Positions 1 to 9,335 are shown, numbered from the stretch's first letter. The stretch is DNA of 52,216 nucleotides from an uncultured Agathobaculum sp. (GCF_944384695.1 NZ_CALWUQ010000004.1:1-52216), one strand, 5' to 3'. The notes: a model not told the origin generated them from the sequence alone. Program-made: numbers and translations.

Positions 1-9
1 CATATTCAT
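1..9 (-). CDS. 5' tip of the next flagellar-operon gene (partial)
   Basis: Only the first codons (ATG AAT ATG on the minus strand) lie in the window. The evidence for a real start is a full-strength Shine-Dalgarno, AAAGGAGGTGAG, at 16-27 on the minus strand, about ten bases before the ATG at 9. It follows fliJ directly in the same direction. In related operons the next gene is usually fliK or a hook-assembly gene, but nothing of the protein can be seen here, so no identity is given. Confidence 0.6.
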
Positions 10-77
10 TCCTCTCTCACCTCCTTTCACATTGGGATAAAGGCAGGCGCGGCTTTCACAACGCCCGCAGCGCCCTT

Positions 78-533
78 TTAATGGGCAGCCGCGCCTGCCA
101 TCACGCGGGCGTTGGAAACAAATTCATCAATAAACTGTTCTTCGCTCTTTTGCACGGATTTCTGATAAAGCTTCCATTTCTTCTCCTTGAGCTTTTCAAT
201 GGTCGCCTTATCGGTCTTGGCACGAATCACTTCATTCCGCTTGCTTTCTTCTTCTTTTTTGCGCAAAGCCAGCGTTTCCCGTGCTTTTTCGATTTCCTTT
301 TCCTGTGTGCGCAGCATCAGGTCATATCCGACGGCATCTGCAATCGTCATCCCCTGCTGCTTTCTGTCACGATATTCTTGATTGACTTCATCAAACCGCT
401 GCTGCAACGCTGCGACAACCGCCTCCTGTTCACGTACACGCGCAATTGCGGCCGCATGCTCGATGCGGAGCGTATCCAGAAGCTGTTCCCGATAGTGCAG
501 CACCGTCTCCATGGAAAAACGGAACTTCTTCAT
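78..533 (-). CDS. fliJ: FliJ, flagellar export chaperone / ATPase stalk
   Basis: This 151-residue, highly charged, almost entirely helical protein is rich in Glu, Lys, Arg and Gln and has no membrane segment, as expected for the coiled-coil FliJ stalk that sits in the FliI hexamer and shuttles export chaperones. The N-terminus (MKKFRFSMETVLHYRE) has the usual FliJ pattern. An ATG at 542 is possible, but it abuts the AAAGGGG ribosome site. The ATG at 533 lies nine bases from that site and is preferred. The gene directly follows fliI in the flgB operon. Confidence 0.85.
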   Translation of the reverse strand: MKKFRFSMETVLHYREQLLDTLRIEHAAAIARVREQEAVVAALQQRFDEVNQEYRDRKQQGMTIADAVGYDLMLRTQEKEIEKARETLALRKKEEESKRNEVIRAKTDKATIEKLKEKKWKLYQKSVQKSEEQFIDEFVSNARVMAGAAAH

Positions 534-570
534 TGGAATCATCCCCTTTGCTTTCGCATTCCGTCACAAA

Positions 571-1872
571 TCATTGTAAAATCGTTTCCAGCTGATGCAG
601 GCTCTCATCATAACTGAAGGATTCGTCAATCCCCTGCATCAAAAACGCATTAATCTTGTCAATTTTGGAAATTGCGTAATCCAACCGCGGGTTTGTCCCA
701 GCCTTGTATGCACCGATGGATAACAAATCCTCGTTTTTTTCATAGACACTCAAAATATCACGCAACTTACTGGCCAATTCCTTGTGCTTGGGAGAAACAA
801 TCTCCACCATCAAACGCGAGATGCTGGCCGAAACGTCAATCGCCGGAAAATGGTTTGCGTTGGCGAGCTTACGCGATAAGACGATATGTCCATCGAGAAT
901 GCCGCGAACGGTATCGGCAATCGGTTCATTGGTGTCGTCGCCCTCTACCAGCACGGTGTAAACACCGGTGATGGAGCCGCGTTCAAAGTTGCCGCTTCGC
1001 TCCAGCAATTTGGGAAGCTCTGCGTAAATGGAGGGCGTATAGCCGCGTGCAACCGGCGGTTCACCGACTGCAAGGCCGATTTCACGCTGCGCCATCGCAA
1101 AACGTGTCAACGAATCCATCATCAGCAGAACATCTTTGCCCTGGTCCCGGAAATATTCCGCGATGGCCGTCGCAACGGACGGACACTTCATGCGCAGCAT
1201 GGCCGGCTGGTCGGAGGTTGCAACCACCAGCACCGAACGGCGCATGCCTTCCTCCCCCAAATCCTTCTGGACGAATTCCAGCACCTCACGTCCGCGTTCG
1301 CCAACCAGCGCAATCACGTTGATGTCAGTCTTTACGTTCTTGGCAATCATACCCATCAGCGTGGATTTACCGACGCCCGAGCCTGCGAAGATACCGATAC
1401 GCTGTCCCTTGCCAATCGTCAGCGTGGAATCAATTGCGCGCACACCAAAGTCTACACGCTCCCGAATCGGCGGGCGCGTCAACGGGTTGATATATGGGCT
1501 GTCCACATAATAGCTGTCCCCTTCGGGGAAGGGGGCCAGACCGTCAATTGGTTTGCCCATCGCATTGATGATTCTCCCACGCAGGAAGTCTCCTACCTGC
1601 AAACGCAGCCGGCGTCCGGTATTGCGGACAAAACTGCCGGGTGCAAGTCCATTCATATTTTGATACGGCATGAGCAGCATACGGTCGCTCTTGAAGCCGA
1701 CCACCTCGGCCAAAACCTGACTGTTTGACTCCGCAGAGTAAATACGGCAAATGTCACCGATTGCCCCGCGGCCGCCCGACGCCTCAATCGACATGCCGAC
1801 GATATTCTCGATTTTGCCGGTACGGCTCAGCATATCGCCGTCTTTAATTTGTTGAATGACTTGCTCAAACAT
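571..1872 (-). CDS. fliI: FliI, flagellum-specific export ATPase
   Basis: At 433 residues this is the full length of the FliI family, the F1-beta-like ATPase that energises unfolding and loading of flagellar export substrates at the membrane. Walker A GSGVGKST is at residues 164-171 and Walker B VLLMMDS at about 248-254, followed by the SLTRFAMAQREIGLAVGEPP segment typical of FliI/SctN. The start is an ATG with GGGGAG seven to eight bases upstream. It lies between fliH and fliJ in the operon, the usual order. Confidence 0.97.
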   Translation of the reverse strand: MFEQVIQQIKDGDMLSRTGKIENIVGMSIEASGGRGAIGDICRIYSAESNSQVLAEVVGFKSDRMLLMPYQNMNGLAPGSFVRNTGRRLRLQVGDFLRGRIINAMGKPIDGLAPFPEGDSYYVDSPYINPLTRPPIRERVDFGVRAIDSTLTIGKGQRIGIFAGSGVGKSTLMGMIAKNVKTDINVIALVGERGREVLEFVQKDLGEEGMRRSVLVVATSDQPAMLRMKCPSVATAIAEYFRDQGKDVLLMMDSLTRFAMAQREIGLAVGEPPVARGYTPSIYAELPKLLERSGNFERGSITGVYTVLVEGDDTNEPIADTVRGILDGHIVLSRKLANANHFPAIDVSASISRLMVEIVSPKHKELASKLRDILSVYEKNEDLLSIGAYKAGTNPRLDYAISKIDKINAFLMQGIDESFSYDESLHQLETILQ

Positions 1873-1892
1873 AGGTTTTCTCCCCGAACAGG

Positions 1893-2768
1893 CTATGAAA
1901 AGTTCTCATGGATGACCGAACGGATGTTTTCCAGCTGCGTGGAAGCGCTTGCATCAATAATCTCATCCGGCATTTCCACGATGCAGGTCCCTGTTTCGGC
2001 ATCCCGCATGGGTACGATTTTGATATGATCCGATAAGCTGGACAACGCCGCTGAAAGGGATGGGTCGCTTTGCGCAACGCCCTTCACATCGCAATCCGCG
2101 ACATAAATCTGCACCCATTCGCGACGCTTCAGCTTTTCTGTCGCTGCAATAATCATGCGTTTAATGATCTCTTCGCTGCTTTTTAGGCTGACGTGAATCA
2201 CCTTCTCCGCCACAGCCACCGCGACGTCCAATACTTCGCCGCTGAGCTTATCAATCTTTTCATCGCGCATGTTATTTGCCTGTGTCAGAAACCGCTGCAC
2301 CGCTTCCACAGATTCCTGTGCCGCCTTGTGCATTGCTGCGGACGCTTCCTGTTCTCCCTTGCGCTGGCCTTCCGCATAACCTTGGTTAAAGCCTTCCTCG
2401 GACGCCTGCTGGTGGATTCTCGCCACCTCTGCTTCAGCGGCCTGCTTTGCCTCTTCTATTATATGCTCAGCCTGAGCCCGCGCATTACGAATCAATTCAT
2501 CTGCCTGTGCCTGTGCCAAAGAAAGCGCCTGCTCAAAGCTGCCGCCTTCCGGCTCCTGTATTTCCTGCCCCTGCGGCTCTCCCTTGGCAGCATGCGCCGC
2601 CTTGGACTCTTCCACAGGTTTTCCGCCAGCCGAATCATCATTGGGAACGCTTTCCTTGAGGCGAATCATCTCCTCCAACTGGCTTACCAGCTGTTCCTCA
2701 TCCGGCAGCTCGTATTCTTCAGCCTTCGGTTTCATGAAATACTTCAGAATACTAGGCAATGATCTCAT
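1893..2768 (-). CDS. fliH: FliH, export ATPase regulator / stator
   Basis: The 291-residue protein has an acidic N-terminal part, a long Ala/Glu/Gln coiled coil at about residues 75-165 and a C-terminal FliH/VirB/V-type stator-like domain (SGEVLDVAVAVAEKVI onward, ending in DEIIDASASTQLENIR). FliH dimers bind FliI and hold it to the C-ring. The ATG at 2768 overlaps the end of fliG by 17 bases, but the SD (AAAGG) abuts it. A TTG at 2759 is better spaced from that SD and would give a FliH-like start (LPSILKYF). Which start is used is uncertain. Confidence 0.9.
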   Translation of the reverse strand: MRSLPSILKYFMKPKAEEYELPDEEQLVSQLEEMIRLKESVPNDDSAGGKPVEESKAAHAAKGEPQGQEIQEPEGGSFEQALSLAQAQADELIRNARAQAEHIIEEAKQAAEAEVARIHQQASEEGFNQGYAEGQRKGEQEASAAMHKAAQESVEAVQRFLTQANNMRDEKIDKLSGEVLDVAVAVAEKVIHVSLKSSEEIIKRMIIAATEKLKRREWVQIYVADCDVKGVAQSDPSLSAALSSLSDHIKIVPMRDAETGTCIVEMPDEIIDASASTQLENIRSVIHENFS

Positions 2769-3759
2769 CCTTTCCGCCCTTCAGAATAATGATTTCATTG
2801 CGCTCTTCCAAATCACGAATGATACCAACAATACGCTGCTGCGCCTCTTCCACGTCACGAATACGCACATTGGTAGTAATTTCGAGGTCTTCCTCGATAT
2901 TCTGACGCATACGGGTAGACATATTGCTGAACAGCTTGTTGGCAACATCCTTGTTGGCGCCCTTGAGCGCCAGAACAATGTCGCGCATATCGCAATCGCG
3001 GACAAACCGCTGCACAGAACGGTCGTCCATATGTACGATATCCTCGAACACGAACATACGCTTGCGGATCTCCTCGGCCAGCGTACCGTCGTTTTCTTCC
3101 AAGCCGTCGAAAATGGCCTTTTCGCTCGAACGCTCCAAATTGTTCATAATCGCAGCGATATGATCCAAACCGCCGATCTGCACATTCTCCGTGACAATAA
3201 GGCTGGAGAACTTTTTCTGCAGCTCGTCCTCGATCATTTTCACTGCCGTCGGCGAAGCGCTTTCCATGCGGGCAATGCTCTTTACCACACGCAGCTTCTT
3301 CTTGGGCGGCAACTCCTCGAGAACCGCCGCCGCCTTGTCTGGGTCCACATAAGACAATACCAGCGCAATGGTCTGCGCACGCTCATGCTGCAATGTCGAA
3401 AGCAATGTCTTGGCGTCCGTCTTGTTGAGGAACGAGAACGAACGATTGCTGAGCGCCTTGGTGACCTTGCTCAGCAGCTGCTCCGCCGCCTGATCGCCAA
3501 AGGCCTTTTGCAGTACCGAACGGGCATATTCCATGCCGCCCTCGGTAATGGCCTTATTGGTCAGGCACATTTGATAGAAATCCTCCAGCACCTGCTCGGT
3601 GCGTTCCGGATCAATATATCCGAGCTTTGCAACCTCAATGGTCAACTGCTCAAGTTCGTCCGAATTCATGTACTGATAAATCCGGGATGCCTTTTCCGTG
3701 CCAATGGCAACGATCACGGTTGCCGCTTTTTGTGCGGGCGTCAACTCCTGCTCAGCCAT
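2752..3759 (-). CDS. fliG: FliG, flagellar motor switch protein
   Basis: This 335-residue protein matches FliG along its whole length. The N-terminal FliF-binding part (LTPAQKAATVIVAIG), the ARM middle region and the C-terminal charged torque helix (RNVQ/ELALKG-type segment, here DIVLALKGANKDVANKLFSNM) are all present. FliG couples MotA to the MS ring and, with FliM and FliN, sets rotation direction. A GTG at 3765 is in frame, but the SD GGGAGGG is five to six bases from the ATG at 3759, so that start is used here. It overlaps the fliF stop by eight bases, suggesting translational coupling. Confidence 0.96.
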   Translation of the reverse strand: MAEQELTPAQKAATVIVAIGTEKASRIYQYMNSDELEQLTIEVAKLGYIDPERTEQVLEDFYQMCLTNKAITEGGMEYARSVLQKAFGDQAAEQLLSKVTKALSNRSFSFLNKTDAKTLLSTLQHERAQTIALVLSYVDPDKAAAVLEELPPKKKLRVVKSIARMESASPTAVKMIEDELQKKFSSLIVTENVQIGGLDHIAAIMNNLERSSEKAIFDGLEENDGTLAEEIRKRMFVFEDIVHMDDRSVQRFVRDCDMRDIVLALKGANKDVANKLFSNMSTRMRQNIEEDLEITTNVRIRDVEEAQQRIVGIIRDLEERNEIIILKGGKDEIIA

Positions 3760-5371
3760 TTGCACCCTCCCCTCTCAGCCATGTACGGATCATCTGGGCC
3801 GCAATCTCCGGATTCTCCTCCGTAAACTTGCGGATCTCCTGTTTCAGCTCCATACTCTTCTCGTTCTTGATCTCCAGAACATTATCAATCTGCTCCTTAG
3901 CCTGCTCAGCAGCCGCAGCCTCTTGTGCTGCAAGCTCCTCAGCCTGCTGTGCCAGCAGCGCTTCTTCCGCCTTCTTGCGGCGCTTGGATCGAATCATCAG
4001 CAGAACAATCAGCAGCAGCAACAGGCCGAACACACCTGCACCGACATACAACGCCCACTTGGGAATCTGCAAGCCGGACAGAAGCGGCGTGGTCGTAGCG
4101 GTCTCCGCGTCCGGATTATAGAACGGCGCCACCAGCACATTGATCTTATCCGCCTGCTGATCGGTAGAAATACCGGCTGCACGCGCGATATGACTGATGA
4201 GCTGCGCCGTACCCACATTACCGGCCGTGTCCTGATTGATGGTGACCGCAATCATCACATCGGTGACAACACCGAAGTTTTGCTCGCTCTGCTCGGTCGA
4301 GGTATTGACATTCATATCCTCGGTACCGCTGTTTTTCAGATACTGTTCGTCGCCGTTTACAACATTCTCCGACTCCATATAGGTCGGGATATCGGCATTG
4401 GTCGTCGTACCGACCACACCACCGTTTGCCGCATCTTCGCCGCGCACCAACTCCTGGTCGTACTCCCGATGGCCGATAATACCCTCGCCATCCGGCGCAC
4501 CCTCCGGCGTGGTGTATTCCGTTGTCTCCTGCACGCGGTGACTGACATCCACGGTGCTGGTCACGCTGACCCGCACATTATCCGAGCCGTAAATCGGGCT
4601 GAGAGCCTGCAATACCTCATTGCGGACGCGGTTGTTAACCTGATTTTCCAAGCGCAGCTTCAAATCCGATGCAGATGCCGTCGAAGTGTCGGTATTTCCC
4701 GGCGTATAGCTGTTGCCGACAGAGTCCGTGATCGTTACGCTTTCAAAATCCAGCCCCTGCACGCTATGCGCAACAAAATTGCCGATTGCATCTACATAGC
4801 TGTCCGGCAGCGCCCCACCATCCTGCATTTCAACAAAAACCGCAGCAGTTGCAGGCGTCGCGTTATCGCTGTCCAGCACATAACGCTGATCCGAGCCGGG
4901 CGAAATGTCCACGACCGCATTCTTAACGCCTGAGAAATTGCGGATAACCGCAGCCATACGGTCCTGCAGCTCGTAATTCTTCAGGGTTTCCCGATCCGAT
5001 TCGCTCGACATCATGCCGACATTGTCCAAATATGTACTGTACAAAAAGCCGCTCTTAGGATATCCATCCACCACCAGCTTCGCCTGCAGATTGGCGACCT
5101 CAGACTCCGGCACCTTAATTGTGTCGCCTTCTATTTTATAATCTGTTGCACCATACTCATCCAGCTTACCCACAATTGCTGAAGCCTCGTCGGTTGTCAG
5201 CCCGGTGACCAGCGTTTCATACGGCCGATTATTCAAAACCACTGCAAGGATCACAGAAACAGCAATAACCACGATCAATGCGACCGCGGTGATCTTAATA
5301 TACTTGGACTTGTTCTCCCCTACATATAAGTCTTTTACTTTTTTCAGACCGCTCTGAAATTTCTCTTTCAC
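3752..5371 (-). CDS. fliF: FliF, flagellar MS-ring protein
   Basis: The 539-residue protein has the FliF plan. There is a short cytoplasmic N-terminus, a first membrane helix at about residues 27-46, two RBM/YscJ-type periplasmic domains, a Gly/Asn/Thr-rich beta-collar region, a second membrane helix at about 440-462 (ALYVGAGVFGLLLLLIVLL) and a cytoplasmic tail that ends in the FliG-binding helix. It forms the membrane ring on which switch and rod assemble. It follows fliE by 38 bases and overlaps fliG. Confidence 0.96.
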   Translation of the reverse strand: MKEKFQSGLKKVKDLYVGENKSKYIKITAVALIVVIAVSVILAVVLNNRPYETLVTGLTTDEASAIVGKLDEYGATDYKIEGDTIKVPESEVANLQAKLVVDGYPKSGFLYSTYLDNVGMMSSESDRETLKNYELQDRMAAVIRNFSGVKNAVVDISPGSDQRYVLDSDNATPATAAVFVEMQDGGALPDSYVDAIGNFVAHSVQGLDFESVTITDSVGNSYTPGNTDTSTASASDLKLRLENQVNNRVRNEVLQALSPIYGSDNVRVSVTSTVDVSHRVQETTEYTTPEGAPDGEGIIGHREYDQELVRGEDAANGGVVGTTTNADIPTYMESENVVNGDEQYLKNSGTEDMNVNTSTEQSEQNFGVVTDVMIAVTINQDTAGNVGTAQLISHIARAAGISTDQQADKINVLVAPFYNPDAETATTTPLLSGLQIPKWALYVGAGVFGLLLLLIVLLMIRSKRRKKAEEALLAQQAEELAAQEAAAAEQAKEQIDNVLEIKNEKSMELKQEIRKFTEENPEIAAQMIRTWLRGEGANG

Positions 5372-5409
5372 TATCTTCTCCGCCTCATCCTAAAGGGTAC
5401 GCCGTTGCA

Positions 5410-5724
5410 TTATATGCTTATGCGCGAAATTTCACTATAGGCATCCAGTGCTTTATTCCGTAATTCCGCAAGCAACTGAACAGAAAGCTGCGCCTTCGTG
5501 CTGGCAATGGTCGCAATCGCCGGATTATCCAGCTGACCGGTGGCCAGTAAATACTGCGCCTGATTATTTTCCGCATCGGTCTGCTTTACCGTATCAATTG
5601 CATTCTGGAACACATCCGCAAACACCGGAAAACCGTTTTGCGAAGAAGCCGTGTTATCATTTGAAGCCGTTTTATCCAAAGAAATGGAATCCCAGAGGGG
5701 CTGTATCGACCCAATCGCCGCCAT
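5410..5724 (-). CDS. fliE: FliE, hook-basal body adaptor
   Basis: A 104-residue protein with the FliE C-terminal helical pattern (NNQAQYLLATGQLDNPAIATIASTKAQLSVQLLAELRNKALDAYSEISRISI; compare the family ending in LxxxRNKxxxAYxEIMxM). FliE joins the MS ring to the proximal rod and is an early export substrate. An AGGAGG site precedes the ATG by about eight bases. It lies between flgC and fliF, the standard Gram-positive order. Confidence 0.93.
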   Translation of the reverse strand: MAAIGSIQPLWDSISLDKTASNDNTASSQNGFPVFADVFQNAIDTVKQTDAENNQAQYLLATGQLDNPAIATIASTKAQLSVQLLAELRNKALDAYSEISRISI

Positions 5725-5742
5725 AAACTATTTCCTCCTTGC

Positions 5743-6210
5743 TTATTTACCAATATCCAGCGCCCGCGTGGCAACCGTTTTCAGGGTATTGAATGCTGTG
5801 ACATTTGCTGAAAACGCCTGTGTCGCCGCCATGGCATCTGTAATCTCCTTGACCAGATCCACATTCGGCATCTCCACATAGCCGTCCGCATTCGCATCCG
5901 GGCTTGTCGGATCATATTGCAACTTAAACGGGCTGGTATCCTCCACGATCTGCGTGACACGGACACCGCCCGTCTGTGATAAATTATAAGTTTCCGCAGG
6001 AATATTGCCCGCCGCTTGTGCGAGCACTTGACGAAATGTATCCCGGCCTCCGTCCGCTTCCATCACAACCATTTTGCGCTGATACGGGCCTTCTCCCCCT
6101 TCTACGCGGGTGGTGTTGATATTGGCGACATTTTCGGAAACGACATCCAACCGGAGCTGCTGTGCCGTCAATGCAGAGCCGGTAATATTCATCGAGCTTA
6201 AAAATGCCAT
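5743..6210 (-). CDS. flgC: FlgC, proximal rod protein
   Basis: The 155-residue protein opens with the rod/hook family signature (MNITGSALTAQQLRLDVVSENVANINTT) and ends with the matching C-terminal heptad region (VTAFNTLKTVATRALDIGK). These are the paired helices that all axial rod proteins use to pack. The middle contains the FlgC PDANADGYVEMPNVD segment. It sits between flgB and fliE. Confidence 0.96.
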   Translation of the reverse strand: MAFLSSMNITGSALTAQQLRLDVVSENVANINTTRVEGGEGPYQRKMVVMEADGGRDTFRQVLAQAAGNIPAETYNLSQTGGVRVTQIVEDTSPFKLQYDPTSPDANADGYVEMPNVDLVKEITDAMAATQAFSANVTAFNTLKTVATRALDIGK

Positions 6211-6228
6211 AACCTATTTCCCCTTCCC

Positions 6229-6612
6229 TTACTGTCCGCGAATCGCTGTGCGAATCAGCGACAAATCCGCAGAAATCGCATTCATCACATGCTGCTGCTG
6301 CAAAGCGTTTCTGGCCAATTCGATGCTCTGCTCTGTGGCATCCACACCGTTTTCGTCCATACGTGCGGATTCGTTATCCGCAACATGTATGGTTGCCTGC
6401 GTGTTTTCCAACGCATCCCTCATATCGGATGCATTACCATTTGCCGCAGCCTGTATGCGCGACCGAAATGTTTCCTCGAATGTAACATATTTGGTTTTGT
6501 AATTTGGCGTTTCCACATTGGCGAGGTTATCCAAAATCGCCGTTTGCTTCGTCCATAAAAAATCCATGGAGCGCTCCATCATCAAAAGCGCATTATTGGT
6601 TATCGAATTCAC
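6229..6612 (-). CDS. flgB: FlgB, proximal rod protein
   Basis: The rod-protein signature (SMDFLWTKQTAILDNLANVETPNYK) and the C-terminal helix (ARNALQQQHVMNAISADLSLIRTAIRGQ) identify FlgB. Two starts are possible. A TTG at 6648 gives 139 residues with an unusual Trp-rich leader and no SD. A GTG at 6612 gives 127 residues, the family length, with GGGGG nine bases upstream. The GTG is preferred. It is the first gene of the basal-body operon, about 45 bases downstream of the predicted transcription start. Confidence 0.93.
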   Translation of the reverse strand: MNSITNNALLMMERSMDFLWTKQTAILDNLANVETPNYKTKYVTFEETFRSRIQAAANGNASDMRDALENTQATIHVADNESARMDENGVDATEQSIELARNALQQQHVMNAISADLSLIRTAIRGQ

Positions 6613-6665
6613 TTTACCGGACCCCCAGTGCCATGCTAATTGAACCAATCTAAAGATTTATTTAT

Positions 6666-6694
6666 ATTGTACTATAAATTGTTGACTTTTTCAA
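6666..6694 (-). promoter_or_regulatory. sigma-A-type promoter of the flgB operon
   Basis: Read on the minus strand: TTGAAA (6689-6694), exactly 17 bases, TACAAT (6666-6671). Both boxes are within one base of the housekeeping consensus, and the region is AT-rich. Transcription would begin near 6659, about 47 bases before the flgB GTG. No other promoter of this quality is seen before the eight-gene run to the left edge. Confidence 0.8.
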
Positions 6695-6935
6695 TCACTT
6701 TCGACATGAATTTATGGCAATGCTCGGCAAAATACACAATAAATGATATTTTAAACTTTTTCTCACATTTTTAAGCATTTAACATATGCTATTCCGAGCA
6801 ATTTGATTATATTATAACTTTCGCGGGCACTCAAACACGAAACCATTTAACATTTTTGGCAATTGTATGCAGTATAACGTATTTTTCAATGTGGGAAATA
6901 CTGGTTTCCTATAAAGTTGCTGCGTATTTACATAG
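6695..6935. other. AT-rich intergenic stretch without a gene
   Basis: Together with the promoter (6666-6694) and the terminator (6936-6972), this fills the gap of over 300 bases between flgB and the SLH protein gene. It is strongly AT-rich with short T and A runs. I see no coding pattern, tRNA fold or convincing second promoter. It probably holds upstream control elements for flgB. Confidence 0.5.
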
Positions 6936-6972
6936 AAAAACGGGCCCGAACAACACGTCAGACCCGTTTTTT
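6936..6972 (-). terminator. rho-independent terminator after the SLH protein gene
   Basis: The arms AACGGGCC and GACCCGTT surround an approximately 18-base loop, flanked by A5 on the left and T6 on the right. Read leftward it lies four bases past the stop of the SLH gene at 6977. The stem has one mismatch next to the loop. It insulates that gene from the flgB promoter region. Confidence 0.7.
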
Positions 6973-6976
6973 GATA

Positions 6977-9205
6977 TTATACATAGGAAGATGCAAGCTG
7001 AATATAGCGATATGCCCAATATGTATAAGGAACATCCCTATAGGATATGCCGCTTCCGCCCGATGACCGATTCAATACTCGGGTCATCATTGCCGCTACT
7101 TCACTGCGCGCAATATAGGCATATGGACGGAAAGTGCCGTCCGGATAACCGTTGATCCAACCGGCAGACGATGCATAGCGGATGGAATCACTATTTGATG
7201 TTCCGCTGATGTCGCTGAACCGCGTCGCACCGCTGCTCACACTCGGCGAACCGGACAAACGGTAAAGCAGCTCCGTCAGCTCGCCGCGCGTGATATATTG
7301 ATCGGGATAGAAATACGTTGTCTGGTCAGTGATGCCCGCACGCGCAAAAGCGTTCACTTCCTGCGCACACCACATTCCCCACGGTACATCCCGATACACA
7401 CTTTCGGAAGTATCGTTGTCCACATTGATGGTGCACATACGATACAGCATGACCACCGCCTCCGCGCGCGTCATATTGTTTTCCGGGCGGAATGTTCCAT
7501 CCGAATAACCATTCATAAACGCGCTGCGGCTGGATGTATTCAAACGTATCGTATTGGTGGCTTCCACCGGATCTCTGGAGTAATATGCGCGTCCAGAAAC
7601 CGTTACATTTTCATCAATGTCCGTCAAGTAGACTGAAACCACGCCGTTGGAGTTGCGGCTCATCTGATAGGTCGTGCTCCCGACGCGGATGGATGTTTTA
7701 TCCGCTCCGACCGTACGGCTGTTACTGCCCATTTTCACTGTGATTTCGTCGATTTGATAATTGGTGTCCGGCGTGAAATAGAAGGTCACATCATCACCGG
7801 CATCAATCCTGCTGGAGGAAACGCTTTTGGTGATCTTCATATGGCTGGAAGAATTGATGGTCAATGACGGTCTGGACACCGAACTCGAACCGGACGAAGT
7901 AGCAGACAGTTTGACAGGTTCCGTAACATTATCGACGTATACCACATATTCTCCGTCGCCCAAGTCCTCAATCTCATAATTCTTACGACCTACCCGGACT
8001 TCGCCATCCTCCGGGTCTGCAGAACCGGTGTTATCGCCAATGGTCAGTGTAATTTTCTGCACCGAATAGCGATCAGAGGTTGTGCTGATGTAAAACTCAA
8101 CATCATCCCCGCGTGCTACCGTCTCCCCGCAGTTGGTGTCGATATTGATGCGGGAACCTTCATCAATTTCAATCGGGATATTATCCTCATCATAATCTGC
8201 CGTAAAATATATATCCGTATCATCATACATTTCCGGCAGGACAAACCAAACCTCACCCGACTTTTCATGCACCTGCACGCGGTCATTTCCCATTGTCAAA
8301 TAGGTCTGCCCCGATGCCCAGCTTGCATAGCTTTTGCCATAATGTACGGTAAAATCACTGATGACATAGCCAGCGCGTATGTCTACACGCACCTCACAGG
8401 TATCTCCCTGTGACACACTGCTCACACGGCTGCCCGGCCGTTCCAATTCCAGACCATCATCCACATCAACCGTCAAAGTATACACGACCGGGATTTCTTC
8501 CACGACCGCTTCGACATCCAGAGGCGCATACAGTTCTCCCGAAACCGTACTCTCGTCCTCCGGGTTCCACGAAATGTTCAAACCATTCCAATTCGTGTTC
8601 GCCGCCGTCAATGTCTCCTTCACATCACCATATTGAATGATTAAGCTGCTCAACCGGTAACCTTCCTCCGGCACAACACCCAGAGAAACTTCTTTGCCCC
8701 GCGGTACCGAGTCCTCACTGCCGTTGACCTTCGCATTACCGCTTTCCTCATGGATTCGCGCACTGTATTTCGGCTGCGAACTCTGACAGTTGATACTGGC
8801 TTCGAACTGTCCCGTAATTGCCCCGGCAGAAACCGTCAGCGAAAAGCTGCGCGACCGCTCCGGCCATGCATCTACTTCAATAGAGATACCTTCGACTTCC
8901 CCTTTTAAGGTCGCACTGTCCAGAGTAATCGTTTCCTCCGGGGTAATGGAAGAACTCTTGACCCCAAAGGAGATCTTATCTAACTGCCGTCCTTCACTGA
9001 GCTGCACGTCAAATTTCTGCGTCCCGTTTGACTGAATAAAAGCATCCGCAGGCTCTACCGTAAATGCCGACTGCTGCGCAAAGGTGACTGTCACACCATT
9101 GGTTTCATTTTGCCCATCGTCCTCATCTGCTGCCAATGCAGCAATCGAGAACATCATAAGCGCCGATAAGCACAGCGCCAACATCCTTTTCCAGCACTGT
9201 TTCAT
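6977..9205 (-). CDS. secreted SLH-domain surface protein
   Basis: This 742-residue exported protein starts with a Sec signal peptide (basic start, hydrophobic core, ALA-A cleavage near residue 25). The long central part consists of beta-rich modules with repeated YxVxxITLxxG- and VxF-type strands, including two related 'ITVKMGSN'/'ITLTIGDN' units, and resembles no enzyme I recognise. Three SLH repeats occupy about residues 560-742; each carries the GYxDGTFRPxxxxTRxE-type core, and the second (YFYPDQYITRGE) is divergent. SLH repeats anchor proteins to pyruvylated wall polymer. A sigma-28-like promoter lies upstream, suggesting expression together with late flagellar genes. Its role in motility, adhesion or S-layer is not determinable. 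Confidence 0.85.
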   Translation of the reverse strand: MKQCWKRMLALCLSALMMFSIAALAADEDDGQNETNGVTVTFAQQSAFTVEPADAFIQSNGTQKFDVQLSEGRQLDKISFGVKSSSITPEETITLDSATLKGEVEGISIEVDAWPERSRSFSLTVSAGAITGQFEASINCQSSQPKYSARIHEESGNAKVNGSEDSVPRGKEVSLGVVPEEGYRLSSLIIQYGDVKETLTAANTNWNGLNISWNPEDESTVSGELYAPLDVEAVVEEIPVVYTLTVDVDDGLELERPGSRVSSVSQGDTCEVRVDIRAGYVISDFTVHYGKSYASWASGQTYLTMGNDRVQVHEKSGEVWFVLPEMYDDTDIYFTADYDEDNIPIEIDEGSRINIDTNCGETVARGDDVEFYISTTSDRYSVQKITLTIGDNTGSADPEDGEVRVGRKNYEIEDLGDGEYVVYVDNVTEPVKLSATSSGSSSVSRPSLTINSSSHMKITKSVSSSRIDAGDDVTFYFTPDTNYQIDEITVKMGSNSRTVGADKTSIRVGSTTYQMSRNSNGVVSVYLTDIDENVTVSGRAYYSRDPVEATNTIRLNTSSRSAFMNGYSDGTFRPENNMTRAEAVVMLYRMCTINVDNDTSESVYRDVPWGMWCAQEVNAFARAGITDQTTYFYPDQYITRGELTELLYRLSGSPSVSSGATRFSDISGTSNSDSIRYASSAGWINGYPDGTFRPYAYIARSEVAAMMTRVLNRSSGGSGISYRDVPYTYWAYRYIQLASSYV

Positions 9206-9253
9206 CTCAAACCGCCATCTCCTTCCTAACCTTCAGAACAACTATATATCATC

Positions 9254-9280
9254 ATATCGTCCAAACCAACGCAAAAATAA
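9254..9280 (-). promoter_or_regulatory. sigma-28-like promoter of the SLH protein gene
   Basis: Minus strand: TTAT (9277-9280), 15 bases, GACGATAT (9254-9261). The -10 box differs from GCCGATAT at one position and the spacing is canonical. It stands about 42 bases before the ATG, which has an AGGAAGGAG ribosome site. Confidence 0.6.
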
Positions 9281-9289
9281 GATTAAATA

Positions 9290-9320
9290 ACAACCCCCGC
9301 CATGAATAGGCGGGGGTTGT
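9290..9320 (-). terminator. terminator after the Cache chemoreceptor gene
   Basis: A perfect 12-base-pair hairpin (ACAACCCCCGCC, 7-base loop, GGCGGGGGTTGT) begins 15 bases past the chemoreceptor stop. Read leftward it is followed by an AT-rich tract (TATTTAATCTTATTTTT) that includes the -35 of the SLH gene. Confidence 0.8.
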
Positions 9321-9335
9321 AACATCACTATATGA

